Positions 7,637-14,992 of a DNA stretch of 32,941 nt are shown here, piece after piece. Origin of the DNA: Candidatus Daviesbacteria bacterium. Lineage in GTDB: Bacteria > Patescibacteriota > Microgenomatia > Daviesbacterales > UBA10151. The stretch covers positions 1-32,941 of the forward strand of contig JAUSKZ010000026.1 in the NCBI GenBank assembly GCA_030646805.1, written 5' to 3'. Under the pieces are notes generated by a model that saw nothing but the letters and a program-made list of their open reading frames with translations, was not told the origin of the DNA and searched no databases. The position numbers and the translations under genes were made by a program. Numbering within the stretch: position 1 is the first letter of the stretch; every line of letters begins with the position of its first letter.

Positions 7637-9562
7637 ATGGCTTTAAGAGAATTTCAATCACTGACTGATCAAGTGCTAGATAGAGCAGTTGAATTTGGAA
7701 CTCAGAATTTGTCTCTGATTAGGGAGAGAGATTTTGCGGGGGCACTGGCAGCTGATAAAGATAAAGATGAGGCCTTAATTGTCTATGAAAGGTTGCTTGA
7801 AATTCAGGCGGAAGTGGAAGGGTATGCCGGACGTTTTCATCTAACGCCACTTCTGGATCAGACTACTTTTGACAGACCCGGGATGTTTATGGTTGGCAGA
7901 GATCCTGACAGGGTGCCTTTGATAGATGATCGGGAGAGCAGTTTGGATTCCATAGATAAAACAGATGATGACTTATATTTTTCAGCTAAACGCGATAAAA
8001 ACACAGGTTTTCCCCGGGTTGAAGTAGTTTTAGAACCGGCTCCAAAGATAGGATCAAGTCCTGATGTTATCGCTGACGCTCAAACAATAGGATCAAGTCC
8101 TGATGTTATCGCTGACGCTCAAACAATAGAATCAAGTCCTGTTTCCTCACTAAGTTCGGAAATAGAATCAAGTCCTGATGTTATCGTTGACGCTCAAACA
8201 ATTAAAGTACCTCAGTCAGAGCCGGTCATAATAAAGCCTGAAAAGAAAAGAATGACCTTTCATTTGTCCAGCTTACAGAGAGCGGTAATGGAAGCACTTT
8301 TGGTTGGTGATGAGGAAGGGATAACTTACCGTTATCCACGGCTGGTTGATGTATCCCGCCAGTTGTATGGAGATAAATTCAGAGTCAAAGGTCTTTCCGG
8401 ACAAGCATTAAATATCGCCTTCAACTCTATAGGTGGTAGTATTATCACTGCCCGAATAGAGATTATAAATAAAGCCTTGGAAAAAGCTAAAAATCCTCAC
8501 CACCCCTCAGACGAGGAGTTTGATGAGTTTTTCCAAGCCATAACTCAAGGGAATAACGCTGCGATTGGGGTTGTGGATAGAGCTGCCAGACGTAAGATTA
8601 CTTTTGCTCAGTTTCAAGAGAAGTTCAGACTTGTTACCGGGGTAGAGTTTAGTCTTCCGCCAAAGGCCACCCAGGATTCAGGGGTTGAACTCCTAAATGG
8701 CGTTCAGGAAGAGGGTTTAGACATGGCTACCACGGCTGTTACCGTTCCTTTTCTAGATTCTGACAGTAGTAATGGTAATGGTGCATCTAAGCCTCAAGAA
8801 GAACTCAACATCTCTTCCGATCAACTGAATTTTACCTGGCCTGAGATGTTGCTCTTGGCTCGAGACTTAATTGGAGTTGGTGTTGATGATGATGAAGAGA
8901 AGAGGTTTCTAGTCTCTTGCTTTGGAAATTTACGAGCTAACTCCGGAGTTGTATCCTTGTCGGAGAACCCTGAAACAGTCCTAAGACTTGAGAAGAAGCT
9001 GGGATTACTAAATGGTCCTAAAGGGAAAGAGATGGTGAGATTAATTGATAATCCGCAGATCCAAGCAGTTTTAGCTATTTATGACCGGCTTAGATCTGAC
9101 TCAATAAGTCCCGAGCCAAGTGAGGTAGTTAGTCCTCCTCCGGTTGAGGTAACTACTCCCATAGGTCGAACTACTCTTCTTCCTCCCAGGATAGTGCCTC
9201 AACATAGACGGCGGGAAGCAAATATGACCAAGGATGGACCTCCGGAATTAACTACAGCTGAGAAGTTAGTTCTTGTAGCCGGGATACTTAAGTTAAAACC
9301 TCATCAATTGAGAGAGAGAGGTATTGACCTAACTCCAGAAGATTATGCTTTACTAAGATCAATGGATCATCATTACCGAACTGACCCAAAAGTTAGGGGT
9401 GCCTTTAATGTGGCTCAAAGAACTGTATCTGGGAAGGTGAGGGAGATTAGATTTGGACTCGATCTTGGAATAATAAGCAAAGAGGATTTACCTGAGGATT
9501 TAAGAAGGATAGTCCATATTATCTCTCCCAAAAAAGCCCAAGTAGAAGTAGGTAAGATATGA
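7637..9562 (+). CDS. Orphan 641-aa multi-block protein with 13-residue repeats
   Basis: I do not recognise this family. It has a helical N-terminal block (1-70), a low-complexity linker with three copies of a 13-residue unit like IGSSPDVIADAQT (DNA repeats 8048-8086, 8087-8125, 8162-8200), and then at least three helical blocks separated by acidic or Pro-rich linkers. The last block (about 560-620) contains LTPEDYALLRSMDHHY followed by NVAQRTVSGKVREIRFGLDLG, which resembles a LuxR/sigma-4-type helix-turn-helix. No membrane segment is visible. A TTGACA (7596-7601) with TATACA 17 bases on gives a good promoter 12 bases before the ATG. The stop overlaps the gnd start (ATGA), so it is coupled to 6-phosphogluconate dehydrogenase. 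A regulatory, perhaps sigma-associated, role is inference. Confidence 0.8.
   Translation: MALREFQSLTDQVLDRAVEFGTQNLSLIRERDFAGALAADKDKDEALIVYERLLEIQAEVEGYAGRFHLTPLLDQTTFDRPGMFMVGRDPDRVPLIDDRESSLDSIDKTDDDLYFSAKRDKNTGFPRVEVVLEPAPKIGSSPDVIADAQTIGSSPDVIADAQTIESSPVSSLSSEIESSPDVIVDAQTIKVPQSEPVIIKPEKKRMTFHLSSLQRAVMEALLVGDEEGITYRYPRLVDVSRQLYGDKFRVKGLSGQALNIAFNSIGGSIITARIEIINKALEKAKNPHHPSDEEFDEFFQAITQGNNAAIGVVDRAARRKITFAQFQEKFRLVTGVEFSLPPKATQDSGVELLNGVQEEGLDMATTAVTVPFLDSDSSNGNGASKPQEELNISSDQLNFTWPEMLLLARDLIGVGVDDDEEKRFLVSCFGNLRANSGVVSLSENPETVLRLEKKLGLLNGPKGKEMVRLIDNPQIQAVLAIYDRLRSDSISPEPSEVVSPPPVEVTTPIGRTTLLPPRIVPQHRRREANMTKDGPPELTTAEKLVLVAGILKLKPHQLRERGIDLTPEDYALLRSMDHHYRTDPKVRGAFNVAQRTVSGKVREIRFGLDLGIISKEDLPEDLRRIVHIISPKKAQVEVGKI
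8048..8200 (+). repeat. 39-bp tandem repeat inside the 641-aa gene
   Basis: Two perfectly adjoining copies (8048-8086 and 8087-8125) and a third, slightly diverged copy (8162-8200) after a degenerate spacer. The unit length is a multiple of three, so copy number can change without breaking the frame. Confidence 0.9.
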
Positions 9563-10596
9563 AGATGAAATTGGGGTATGTAGGGCTCGGAAAGATGGGG
9601 AAGAATATGGTTTTAAGGCTGTCTGAACAAGGCATTAAAATTGTGGCTTGGAATAGATCAGTTGAGCCTCGTGAGGAAGTCCGTAAAGCAGGAGTTGAGG
9701 TAGCAGATTCACTTGAAGAGTTGATATCTAAACTCAAAGAACGACCTAGTTCGTCATTGCGAGCTTCAGCGAAGCAATCTCAGAGCGAGATTACTACGTC
9801 ACTCAAAGGTCATTTAGACCTTCTCCCTTCTCGTAATGACGGTATTATTATTTGGATCATGTTAACTGCTGGTTCCGCGACAGATGAAATTTTAAACCAA
9901 CTTACCCCACTTCTTTCTAAAGGCGATCTAGTTATTGATGGGGGAAACTCTTTTTATAAAGATACCCTAGAGCGGGCAGAGAGGTTGAGTAAAGAGGGTA
10001 TCCATTATATGGATATAGGTACGTCCGGGGGTCCAAACGGAGCCAGAACTGGAGCTTGTTTGATGATCGGTGGGAGTAAGGAAGATTTTGAGAGGATCCG
10101 ACCTTTGGTAGAGGCAGCTTCTGCCCCACAAGCTTATGGACACTTTGGACCAGTAGGTAGTGGACACTTTGCCAAGATGGTTCATAACGGTATTGAATAT
10201 GGGATGATGGAAGCAATCGGTGAAGGGGCTGCAGTTTTGAAATCCTCAGGCTTAAAACTTGATTTGGCAGAGGTCTTCCGGGTTTACAATAACCGTTCGG
10301 TGATTGAATCAAGGCTAGTAGATTGGACTCAGCAAGCTTTACAGGAAGACTCTGAACTTTCAGAGATCTCAGAGGTTATTGGCCACAGTGGAGAGGGTGA
10401 ATGGACGATCAAGACGGCAGAGGAGCTTGGTGTTCCAGTACCAGTAATTAAAGAATCTTTTAGGGTCAGAGTCAACTCTAAAGAAGAACCAAAAGGAGCT
10501 AAGAATCCTCAAGCAGTCATCTTTAGAAACCGGGTGGTTTCAGCGATGCGCGGTAAATTTGGTCTACATCAAGTTAAAAGAGGCTCGGTGGGTTAA
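9559..10596 (+). CDS. gnd: 6-phosphogluconate dehydrogenase, decarboxylating (NAD-type short form)
   Basis: Oxidises and decarboxylates 6-phosphogluconate to ribulose 5-phosphate. The Rossmann motif is GLGKMG (9-14). The substrate motif GTSGGPNGAR is at 154-163 and the catalytic GHFAKMVHNGIEYG, with K206 and N210, follows. The C-terminal region is short, as in the YqeC/GndA subgroup of about 300 aa. The protein is longer (345 aa) because residues about 62-95 are an insertion encoded by a palindromic repeat (9753-9840), placed in the loop before the GIIIWIMLTAGSATDE strand. The frame stays open. The start overlaps the stop of the 641-aa gene (ATGA); M3 is an alternative. The 3' end overlaps the convergent Clp-N gene by 23 bases. 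No 6-phosphogluconolactonase gene is seen in the window. Confidence 0.94.
   Translation: MKMKLGYVGLGKMGKNMVLRLSEQGIKIVAWNRSVEPREEVRKAGVEVADSLEELISKLKERPSSSLRASAKQSQSEITTSLKGHLDLLPSRNDGIIIWIMLTAGSATDEILNQLTPLLSKGDLVIDGGNSFYKDTLERAERLSKEGIHYMDIGTSGGPNGARTGACLMIGGSKEDFERIRPLVEAASAPQAYGHFGPVGSGHFAKMVHNGIEYGMMEAIGEGAAVLKSSGLKLDLAEVFRVYNNRSVIESRLVDWTQQALQEDSELSEISEVIGHSGEGEWTIKTAEELGVPVPVIKESFRVRVNSKEEPKGAKNPQAVIFRNRVVSAMRGKFGLHQVKRGSVG
9753..9840. repeat. Palindromic element inserted in frame in gnd
   Basis: It begins GTCATTGCGAG and ends CTCGTAATGAC, inverted termini of the window's dispersed repeat family. It is translated as part of residues 62-95 of Gnd without a stop, similar in behaviour to the protein-coding palindromic elements (RPEs) known from Rickettsia. 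Confidence 0.85.
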
Positions 10597-11068
10597 GACT
10601 TTTTAAGTCTCGGTAAAAACTATTTAAATCTTCAACAAATTTGACTAATTTTTGATCATCTTCAAATAGGTGAAGAGTTATTGGCTGACTAAGTTTTAAA
10701 GGTGTCTCAAAGATACCTTTTAATAACTCTGCCGGGCTAATATCATCTGGGCTAAGTTCCTCTGCCCGGTTTAAAACTGCGAGCGTTGATGGGGTAACTC
10801 TAACATCATCTACTACCCACTTATCACCTGGTTTTAAAACAAATCTGATAACTTCTCTTAGACGATTGGCATCGATTCCGTGATTTTTTAGAAACCCTTC
10901 TAAAGTCGGTTGCTCTTGCTGTCGGATTAGTCCTAGCATTAGATGTTCAGGGTTTACAAAGGCATGATTTATTAGTTTAGCTTCGTCTGTGGCGAGTAAA
11001 AAAGCCTCTTTTGAGCCTTGAGATAACTTATATTGGTCAAAGAGGTTTTCAGGTCTGGGTTGTTCCAT
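10574..11068 (-). CDS. Stand-alone Clp N-terminal domain protein
   Basis: A 164-aa protein made of a Clp_N-type double helical repeat without any AAA+ ATPase module. The first repeat contains AFVNPEHLMLGLIRQQ (typical ClpA/ClpC form NxxVxxEHLLLGLL), and the second is near VTPSTLAVLNRAEELSPDDISPAELLKGI. Such domains bind substrates or adaptors of Clp proteases; a free one might act as an adaptor or decoy, which is inference. I chose ATG 11068 (MEQPRPENLF) because it sits one base after the zwf stop, giving TAAGATG and likely translational coupling. A longer frame running into zwf adds 17 residues unlike the family. It is cotranscribed with zwf and convergent with gnd. Confidence 0.82.
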   Translation of the reverse strand: MEQPRPENLFDQYKLSQGSKEAFLLATDEAKLINHAFVNPEHLMLGLIRQQEQPTLEGFLKNHGIDANRLREVIRFVLKPGDKWVVDDVRVTPSTLAVLNRAEELSPDDISPAELLKGIFETPLKLSQPITLHLFEDDQKLVKFVEDLNSFYRDLKSLNPPSLF

Positions 11069-11069
11069 C

Positions 11070-12380
11070 TTAAGTTTTAGAAAAATCTGAAGTTTGTGTT
11101 CCGGCCCAAGAGCGACCATCTCTTCGAATCAACAAATCTGCTTCTTTAGGTCCATCCGTTCCTGGCTGGTAGATAATTGGCTGGCCTTTTTTAGAAGCTA
11201 AGGGGTCAATAAAAGCCCACTGAATTTCGACCTCTTCTGCATCATTAAAAAAGGTTTGATCACCTCGGATGGCATCTAATATTAAGGCCTCATATGGATC
11301 TTGAGACATCAGCAATTGCTCTTCCGGCTGAATCTTAAACCGTAATAATTTGGGTTCGCCTTGTTTGAAAACTATTACTACCTCAGTTAGAGTCTGAGCT
11401 AGTTTTTTACCAGCCCGGATATAGATCGGAATATCTTTAAAACGATCGTTATTAATAAAAGTTTTTAAGGCAAAAAAAGTCTCTGTTTTGGAGCTCGGGT
11501 TGACGTTTTTTTCACTTAGATATCCTTGATACTGGCCAAAAACAACGGAGTCTTTTAAAGGAGTTAATTTTTTTAAAATTTTGATCCGTTCGGAAGTCAC
11601 CTCTTCATTGGTAAATTTAGCCGGTTTATCCATAGTGGCAGCAGTTAACATCTGCAGTAGATGGTTTTGACCAACGTCTTTTAAGGCTCCAACCCTATCA
11701 TAAAACGCTCCTCGTTCGCCAATCCCAAAATTCTCAATGGCTGTAACTTGAATATGGTCAATGTGACGGCTGTCAATCAAAGGTTGAAGGTTAGAAGATG
11801 TTTTAAATCTAAATTCCAAGATACCACGCAATGTTTCTTTGCCTAAGTAATGATCTAACCGATAGATTTGATTTTCTTCAAAAAATTGGTGGAGAAGCTT
11901 GTTTAAAGCTTTGGCGGAGTTAAGATCTTGGCCGAACGGTTTTTCAATCATCAGTCTAACAAAGCCCGTCTTGGATTTGTGGAGTTTTGAATCTTTTAAG
12001 TTTTGAAAGATAGCTTGATAAAGCTCGGGGTAGGTCGCCAAATAGAAGATTAAATTTTTAGAGTTCAGGTCAGTTAATTTTTTGTGTAATCTTTGGTAAA
12101 ACTCAGGATCATCTAAGTGCCCATTCAAATAGTGTAACCTCTTGAGTAAAGCTTGTTTGACAGGGTCTTGGATTGTGTGTTTGTGATGAAGATTCTCTTT
12201 ACTCAGCGTAAGGTCAAGGTGTTCTTGAATCCAACCTTCTTCCTTTGGGGACCTGGCTACACCAATAATCGAGGTATTTTCCGGCAATAAGCCTTTTTCC
12301 TCTAAATCATACAAGGCTGGCAGGAGATACTTTTGAGCTAAATTAGAGGTAATACCAAAGATAATAAGGCTTAAAGACAT
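11070..12380 (-). CDS. zwf: Glucose-6-phosphate 1-dehydrogenase
   Basis: First enzyme of the oxidative pentose phosphate pathway, making 6-phosphogluconolactone and NAD(P)H. The N-terminal dinucleotide motif reads IFGITSNLAQKYLLPALY, a variant of GASGDLAxRKLLPALY. Conserved EKPFG is at 146-150, the substrate motif RLDHYLGKE at 174-182, and the ERGAFYDRVGALKDVGQNHLLQ region (222-243) has catalytic H240. At 436 aa it is shorter than the usual 480-490. The changed cofactor loop makes NADP versus NAD preference uncertain. TATAAT (12387-12392) lies exactly 6 bases before the ATG, so the mRNA should start at or next to the start codon. A TCGCGA occupies the -35 position. Downstream it is coupled to a Clp-N protein; pgi is divergent. 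Confidence 0.95.
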   Translation of the reverse strand: MSLSLIIFGITSNLAQKYLLPALYDLEEKGLLPENTSIIGVARSPKEEGWIQEHLDLTLSKENLHHKHTIQDPVKQALLKRLHYLNGHLDDPEFYQRLHKKLTDLNSKNLIFYLATYPELYQAIFQNLKDSKLHKSKTGFVRLMIEKPFGQDLNSAKALNKLLHQFFEENQIYRLDHYLGKETLRGILEFRFKTSSNLQPLIDSRHIDHIQVTAIENFGIGERGAFYDRVGALKDVGQNHLLQMLTAATMDKPAKFTNEEVTSERIKILKKLTPLKDSVVFGQYQGYLSEKNVNPSSKTETFFALKTFINNDRFKDIPIYIRAGKKLAQTLTEVVIVFKQGEPKLLRFKIQPEEQLLMSQDPYEALILDAIRGDQTFFNDAEEVEIQWAFIDPLASKKGQPIIYQPGTDGPKEADLLIRRDGRSWAGTQTSDFSKT

Positions 12381-12386
12381 ATCCTG

Positions 12387-12476
12387 ATTATATAACGTAT
12401 CGGGTTACATCGCGAGCAAATATATAGAAGGTCAAAAGAGTTAATACTTGACTTGTATATCGAGTCTATTTAATCT
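12387..12476. promoter_or_regulatory. Divergent zwf/pgi promoter region with TCGCGA site
   Basis: Minus strand: TCGCGA (12410-12415), 17 bases, TATAAT (12387-12392), 6 bases, zwf ATG. Plus strand: TTGACT (12448-12453), 17 bases, TAATCT (12471-12476), 12 bases, pgi ATG. The 15-mer TCGCGAGCAAATATA (12410-12424) matches TCGCGAGCGAATATA in the sigma-3 and sigma-4 cassettes at 14 of 15 positions. That suggests common regulation of these genes (inference). Confidence 0.7.
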
Positions 12477-12488
12477 AAAGAGACTACT

Positions 12489-13772
12489 ATGAAGTTTTTA
12501 TATCAGGATTCAAATCTTTTGGAAAATGAAATTGTTGAAACAATTGAAACTTTAAAACCATATTTGGATCACCTCCAGAAAGTTGCTGAAGATAAAAAAT
12601 ATATTTTTGATGAATCCTCACTAAATTTAGCCTTTGATGACCAGATTTTATCTTCGATCCAAGAGTTAGTTGGGGAAAAAGTTACTCCAAAATTAAAATA
12701 TATTATTGATATTGGGATTGGTGGATCAAATCTGGGAACCAAGGCTGTTTACGATGCTTTATATGGATATGCTGATGTTCTGGAGCCAAACCGGTATCCC
12801 AAAATCTTGTTTGCTGACACCAACGATCCGGAATTTTTAGGAAAGTTGATCAGTAGACTATTTAGTCAATTTAAAGACCCGGATGAGGTTTTAATCAACG
12901 CCATCTCAAAGTCCGGGGGTACAACCGAGACTATCGTTAATTTAGAAGTTGTCATCCAAAATTTAAAATCAAAATTCCCTAATATCCTGGAGAGACTAGT
13001 TATTACAACCGATGAGGGGTCTAAGCTTTGGGTTAAAGCGAAAGAGTTAGGAGTTGAGGTTTTACCTATCCCAAAATTAGTAGGAGGTAGGTTTTCGGTT
13101 TTTTCCTCGGTGGGATTATTTCCGCTGCTATCTGCAGGACTTGACGTAGAAGCTTTAAGAAATGGTGCATTAGCCTCGCAGGGAGAATGCTTGCAAGGAG
13201 GAATAGGAAATCCTGCTTTGGTATCTGCCGTCATTTTGTATTTGCAGAGCAAAAATGGAAAAGCCATCAACGATAATTTTTTCTTTCACCCCGAGCTTGA
13301 ATCGCTTGGTAAGTGGTATCGGCAGCTGCAGGGAGAGAGTATTGGCAAAGTGAATACAGGAATTACTCCAACTGTCTCGATTGGATCAACTGACTTGCAC
13401 TCTATGGCTCAACTTTACTTAGGAGGTCCAAAAGATAAGCTCACTACTTTCGTCGCCAGTTTCAAGTCTGCTGAGGTTTTAATCCCTCAAGATTTAATTT
13501 TTCCTTTAGTTGAAGGAATAGCTGGAAAGTCCACCGAAACCGTCATGAGGGCTATTTATGAAGGGACCAAAGAGGCTTACAGGAAGAATAATTTACCGTT
13601 TATGGAGGTAATTTTGGATGATTTATCCGAAAAGTCGTTGGGAGAGTATTTACAATTTAAGATGATGGAGATGATGTTTTTAGGACATCTTTTAAATGTG
13701 AACACTTTTGATCAACCGGCGGTTGAAGATTACAAACAGTTTACTAAAGTTATCTTAAATAAGGGCTCCTGA
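12489..13772 (+). CDS. pgi: Glucose-6-phosphate isomerase
   Basis: Interconverts glucose 6-phosphate and fructose 6-phosphate. SIS-fold motifs are in order: IGIGGSNLGTKAV (75-87), the phosphate-binding SKSGGTTET (140-148), GGRFSVFSSVGLFP (199-212), QGESIGK with catalytic E283 (281-287), GSTDLHSMAQLYLGGP with H304, and NTFDQPAVEDYK with K416. The 427-aa length fits the short bacterial GPI group. The promoter TTGACT-N17-TAATCT gives a leader of only about five bases. It is divergent from zwf and shares a 108-bp control region, so carbon can be split between glycolysis and the pentose phosphate branch under linked control. The stop lies two bases from the stop of the convergent small gene at 13775. 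Confidence 0.96.
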   Translation: MKFLYQDSNLLENEIVETIETLKPYLDHLQKVAEDKKYIFDESSLNLAFDDQILSSIQELVGEKVTPKLKYIIDIGIGGSNLGTKAVYDALYGYADVLEPNRYPKILFADTNDPEFLGKLISRLFSQFKDPDEVLINAISKSGGTTETIVNLEVVIQNLKSKFPNILERLVITTDEGSKLWVKAKELGVEVLPIPKLVGGRFSVFSSVGLFPLLSAGLDVEALRNGALASQGECLQGGIGNPALVSAVILYLQSKNGKAINDNFFFHPELESLGKWYRQLQGESIGKVNTGITPTVSIGSTDLHSMAQLYLGGPKDKLTTFVASFKSAEVLIPQDLIFPLVEGIAGKSTETVMRAIYEGTKEAYRKNNLPFMEVILDDLSEKSLGEYLQFKMMEMMFLGHLLNVNTFDQPAVEDYKQFTKVILNKGS

Positions 13773-13774
13773 GA

Positions 13775-13999
13775 TCAGCGGCGAAGAGGTTTATCTGGCA
13801 GAGACTTATCTACCCAAAGGTTATCTCGGCTTGTCTCATCTAAAATTCCCGTGATTACCCTCTCTCCGGGTGGGATTGTTTGGCCTGTTGCTCTCCTGGC
13901 AGACTCCAGTAATTTAAGTGTAGGTGATTTGGGAAGTAGTAAGCCTTCTTGTCTTAAAAACGCCCCTCTTTTTTGGTTCTCAACAGATCCCTCTACCAT
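13775..13999 (-). CDS. Small orphan protein, 74 aa
   Basis: I do not recognise this family. It is a basic, soluble-looking protein (MVEGSVENQKRGAFLRQEG...) with no Cys motif or membrane segment. It is convergent with pgi. The start is supported by a promoter TTGAAA (14030-14035), 18 bases, TAAAAT (14006-14011), then exactly 6 bases to the ATG. It begins MVE, like sigma factors 2 and 4 and the next gene, so the opening codons are shared with that regulatory group; the meaning of this is open. Confidence 0.6.
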   Translation of the reverse strand: MVEGSVENQKRGAFLRQEGLLLPKSPTLKLLESARRATGQTIPPGERVITGILDETSRDNLWVDKSLPDKPLRR

Positions 14000-14044
14000 A
14001 AAGGTATTTTACTGTAAAATTTAGTTTCATTTCAAGGGGAAATT

Positions 14045-14290
14045 TTAACTGCGTATCCGCTGAGGTCTTAAGATTTTACGGATAGCTCTGGCCTCGATAT
14101 TTTTTAGAGTGGTTTCGGCAATTCCTGATCCTTGAGATATTTGATCAAAAGTAAGGGGAGGCTTGGTTCTATATCTATAAGTGATAACAGAGACCTCAAT
14201 TGCTGATAAAGATGGTGGTAAATCGCCTCCCAAAAGGTTGTCGATTATAGCTTGACGGTAAGGATCAGGCCGGCCAGATTTTTCAACCAT
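14045..14290 (-). CDS. Free sigma region-4-like helix-turn-helix protein, 81 aa
   Basis: The second half, about residues 28-77, resembles the region 4 of sigma-70 factors: SAIEVSVITYRYRT is like region 4.1, LTFDQISQGSGIAETTLKNIEARAIRKILRP like region 4.2 (compare [29 protein letters not shown]). The RERxRQ recognition core is replaced by AETTLKN, so -35 binding as in sigma factors is doubtful. It has no region 2 and cannot be a sigma factor alone. It could be a DNA-binding regulator or a YlxM-like small HTH protein, possibly derived from the sigma array 7 kb away (inference). No clear promoter is seen; a weak TAACTT lies 7 bases before the ATG. Confidence 0.65.
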   Translation of the reverse strand: MVEKSGRPDPYRQAIIDNLLGGDLPPSLSAIEVSVITYRYRTKPPLTFDQISQGSGIAETTLKNIEARAIRKILRPQRIRS

Positions 14291-14316
14291 ATCTATAAAG
14301 TTATTGAGAAGCTAGG

Positions 14317-14685
14317 TTAAAGTATATCAACGATCTTAGTTTTACCAAAAAATTTTAGATTTAGGAGCTTTTTATCATTTGTTAAAAACAGATCACACTC
14401 TGCTTCTGCTGCACTATTTAGTTGCACATTATCCTCAAAATCAGTTGTCGGCCCATCTAAAGATCTTTCTACTACAATCTTAGAAAAATCTATCAGTTGA
14501 AACTTTTCTTTTTGGCTAGCCACCTTTTTATTAGGTATTTTTATTTTGTAGGTATAGCAGTAGATATGGAGTGAAAGAGGAGAGATACAGATAATATGCC
14601 CCTCCAAAGAATCAAGAATTTGTCTTTCAGGTTTTCTGTGGATAGCATCAATAAAGTAGTTGGTATCAAGAAAGACCTTTGCCAT
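14317..14685 (-). CDS. PIN-domain toxin (VapC-like)
   Basis: A 122-aa PIN-domain ribonuclease, toxin of a type II toxin-antitoxin pair. The first acidic residue is D7 in VFLDTNYFIDA. The central TDFEDNVQLNSAAEAECD (81-98) has D85 and D98, and LTNDKK carries D104, matching the PIN acidic cluster that binds metal. Members cleave tRNA, rRNA or mRNA; the target here is unknown. Its start lies inside the antitoxin gene with a 20-base overlap, so the two are translated together. The TA pair lies at the edge of the accessory zone. Confidence 0.88.
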   Translation of the reverse strand: MAKVFLDTNYFIDAIHRKPERQILDSLEGHIICISPLSLHIYCYTYKIKIPNKKVASQKEKFQLIDFSKIVVERSLDGPTTDFEDNVQLNSAAEAECDLFLTNDKKLLNLKFFGKTKIVDIL

Positions 14686-14935
14686 ATTTTTCTACAAGGT
14701 GTTTTCTATATGTTTTTTCTCTTTGAGCATATGTCATCTTGGGGAGATTAAGCTCTTTAGCTAACCTTTTAAGTTCTTTAATGCCCGACTTGGTCATAGG
14801 TTTTGCATCCTGTTTAGGTTTGAATTCACCGATAACTTTTGAGCGGTGGATTAATGAAACTGAGCCACCTTTTTTGAGGGTTTCAACAAGTTGAGAAGAC
14901 TTTGTTCTAAGCTCTGTCGTGGTAATGTAATTCAT
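14666..14935 (-). CDS. Antitoxin, Phd/YefM-like
   Basis: An 89-aa protein whose N-terminus MNYITTTELRTKSSQLVETLKKGGSVSLIHRSK fits the Phd/YefM DNA-binding fold (ELR.....LV..L..G..V.L..R...IGEF). The C-terminal half is basic and helical (KELKRLAKELNLPK...), the expected toxin-binding tail. It is first in the operon and overlaps the PIN toxin by 20 bases. Promoter: TTGACA-N17-TACATT with 6 bases to the ATG, overlaid by palindromes AAATGTACATTT and GTATAC. Auto-repression by antitoxin or complex is expected for the family. Confidence 0.85.
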   Translation of the reverse strand: MNYITTTELRTKSSQLVETLKKGGSVSLIHRSKVIGEFKPKQDAKPMTKSGIKELKRLAKELNLPKMTYAQREKTYRKHLVEKYGKGLS

Positions 14936-14940
14936 CTTCT

Positions 14941-14970
14941 AAATGTACATTTAAGTATACATTTTGTCAA
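14941..14970 (-). promoter_or_regulatory. TA operon promoter and operator
   Basis: Minus strand: TTGACA (14965-14970), 17-base spacer, TACATT (14942-14947), 6 bases, ATG 14935. A perfect palindrome AAATGTACATTT (14941-14952) covers the -10. A related half AAATGTATACTT (14953-14964) fills the spacer, so two tandem operator sites sit where a repressor would block RNA polymerase. Confidence 0.8.
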
Positions 14971-14992
14971 GAAAATAGGATATACTTTAGTT

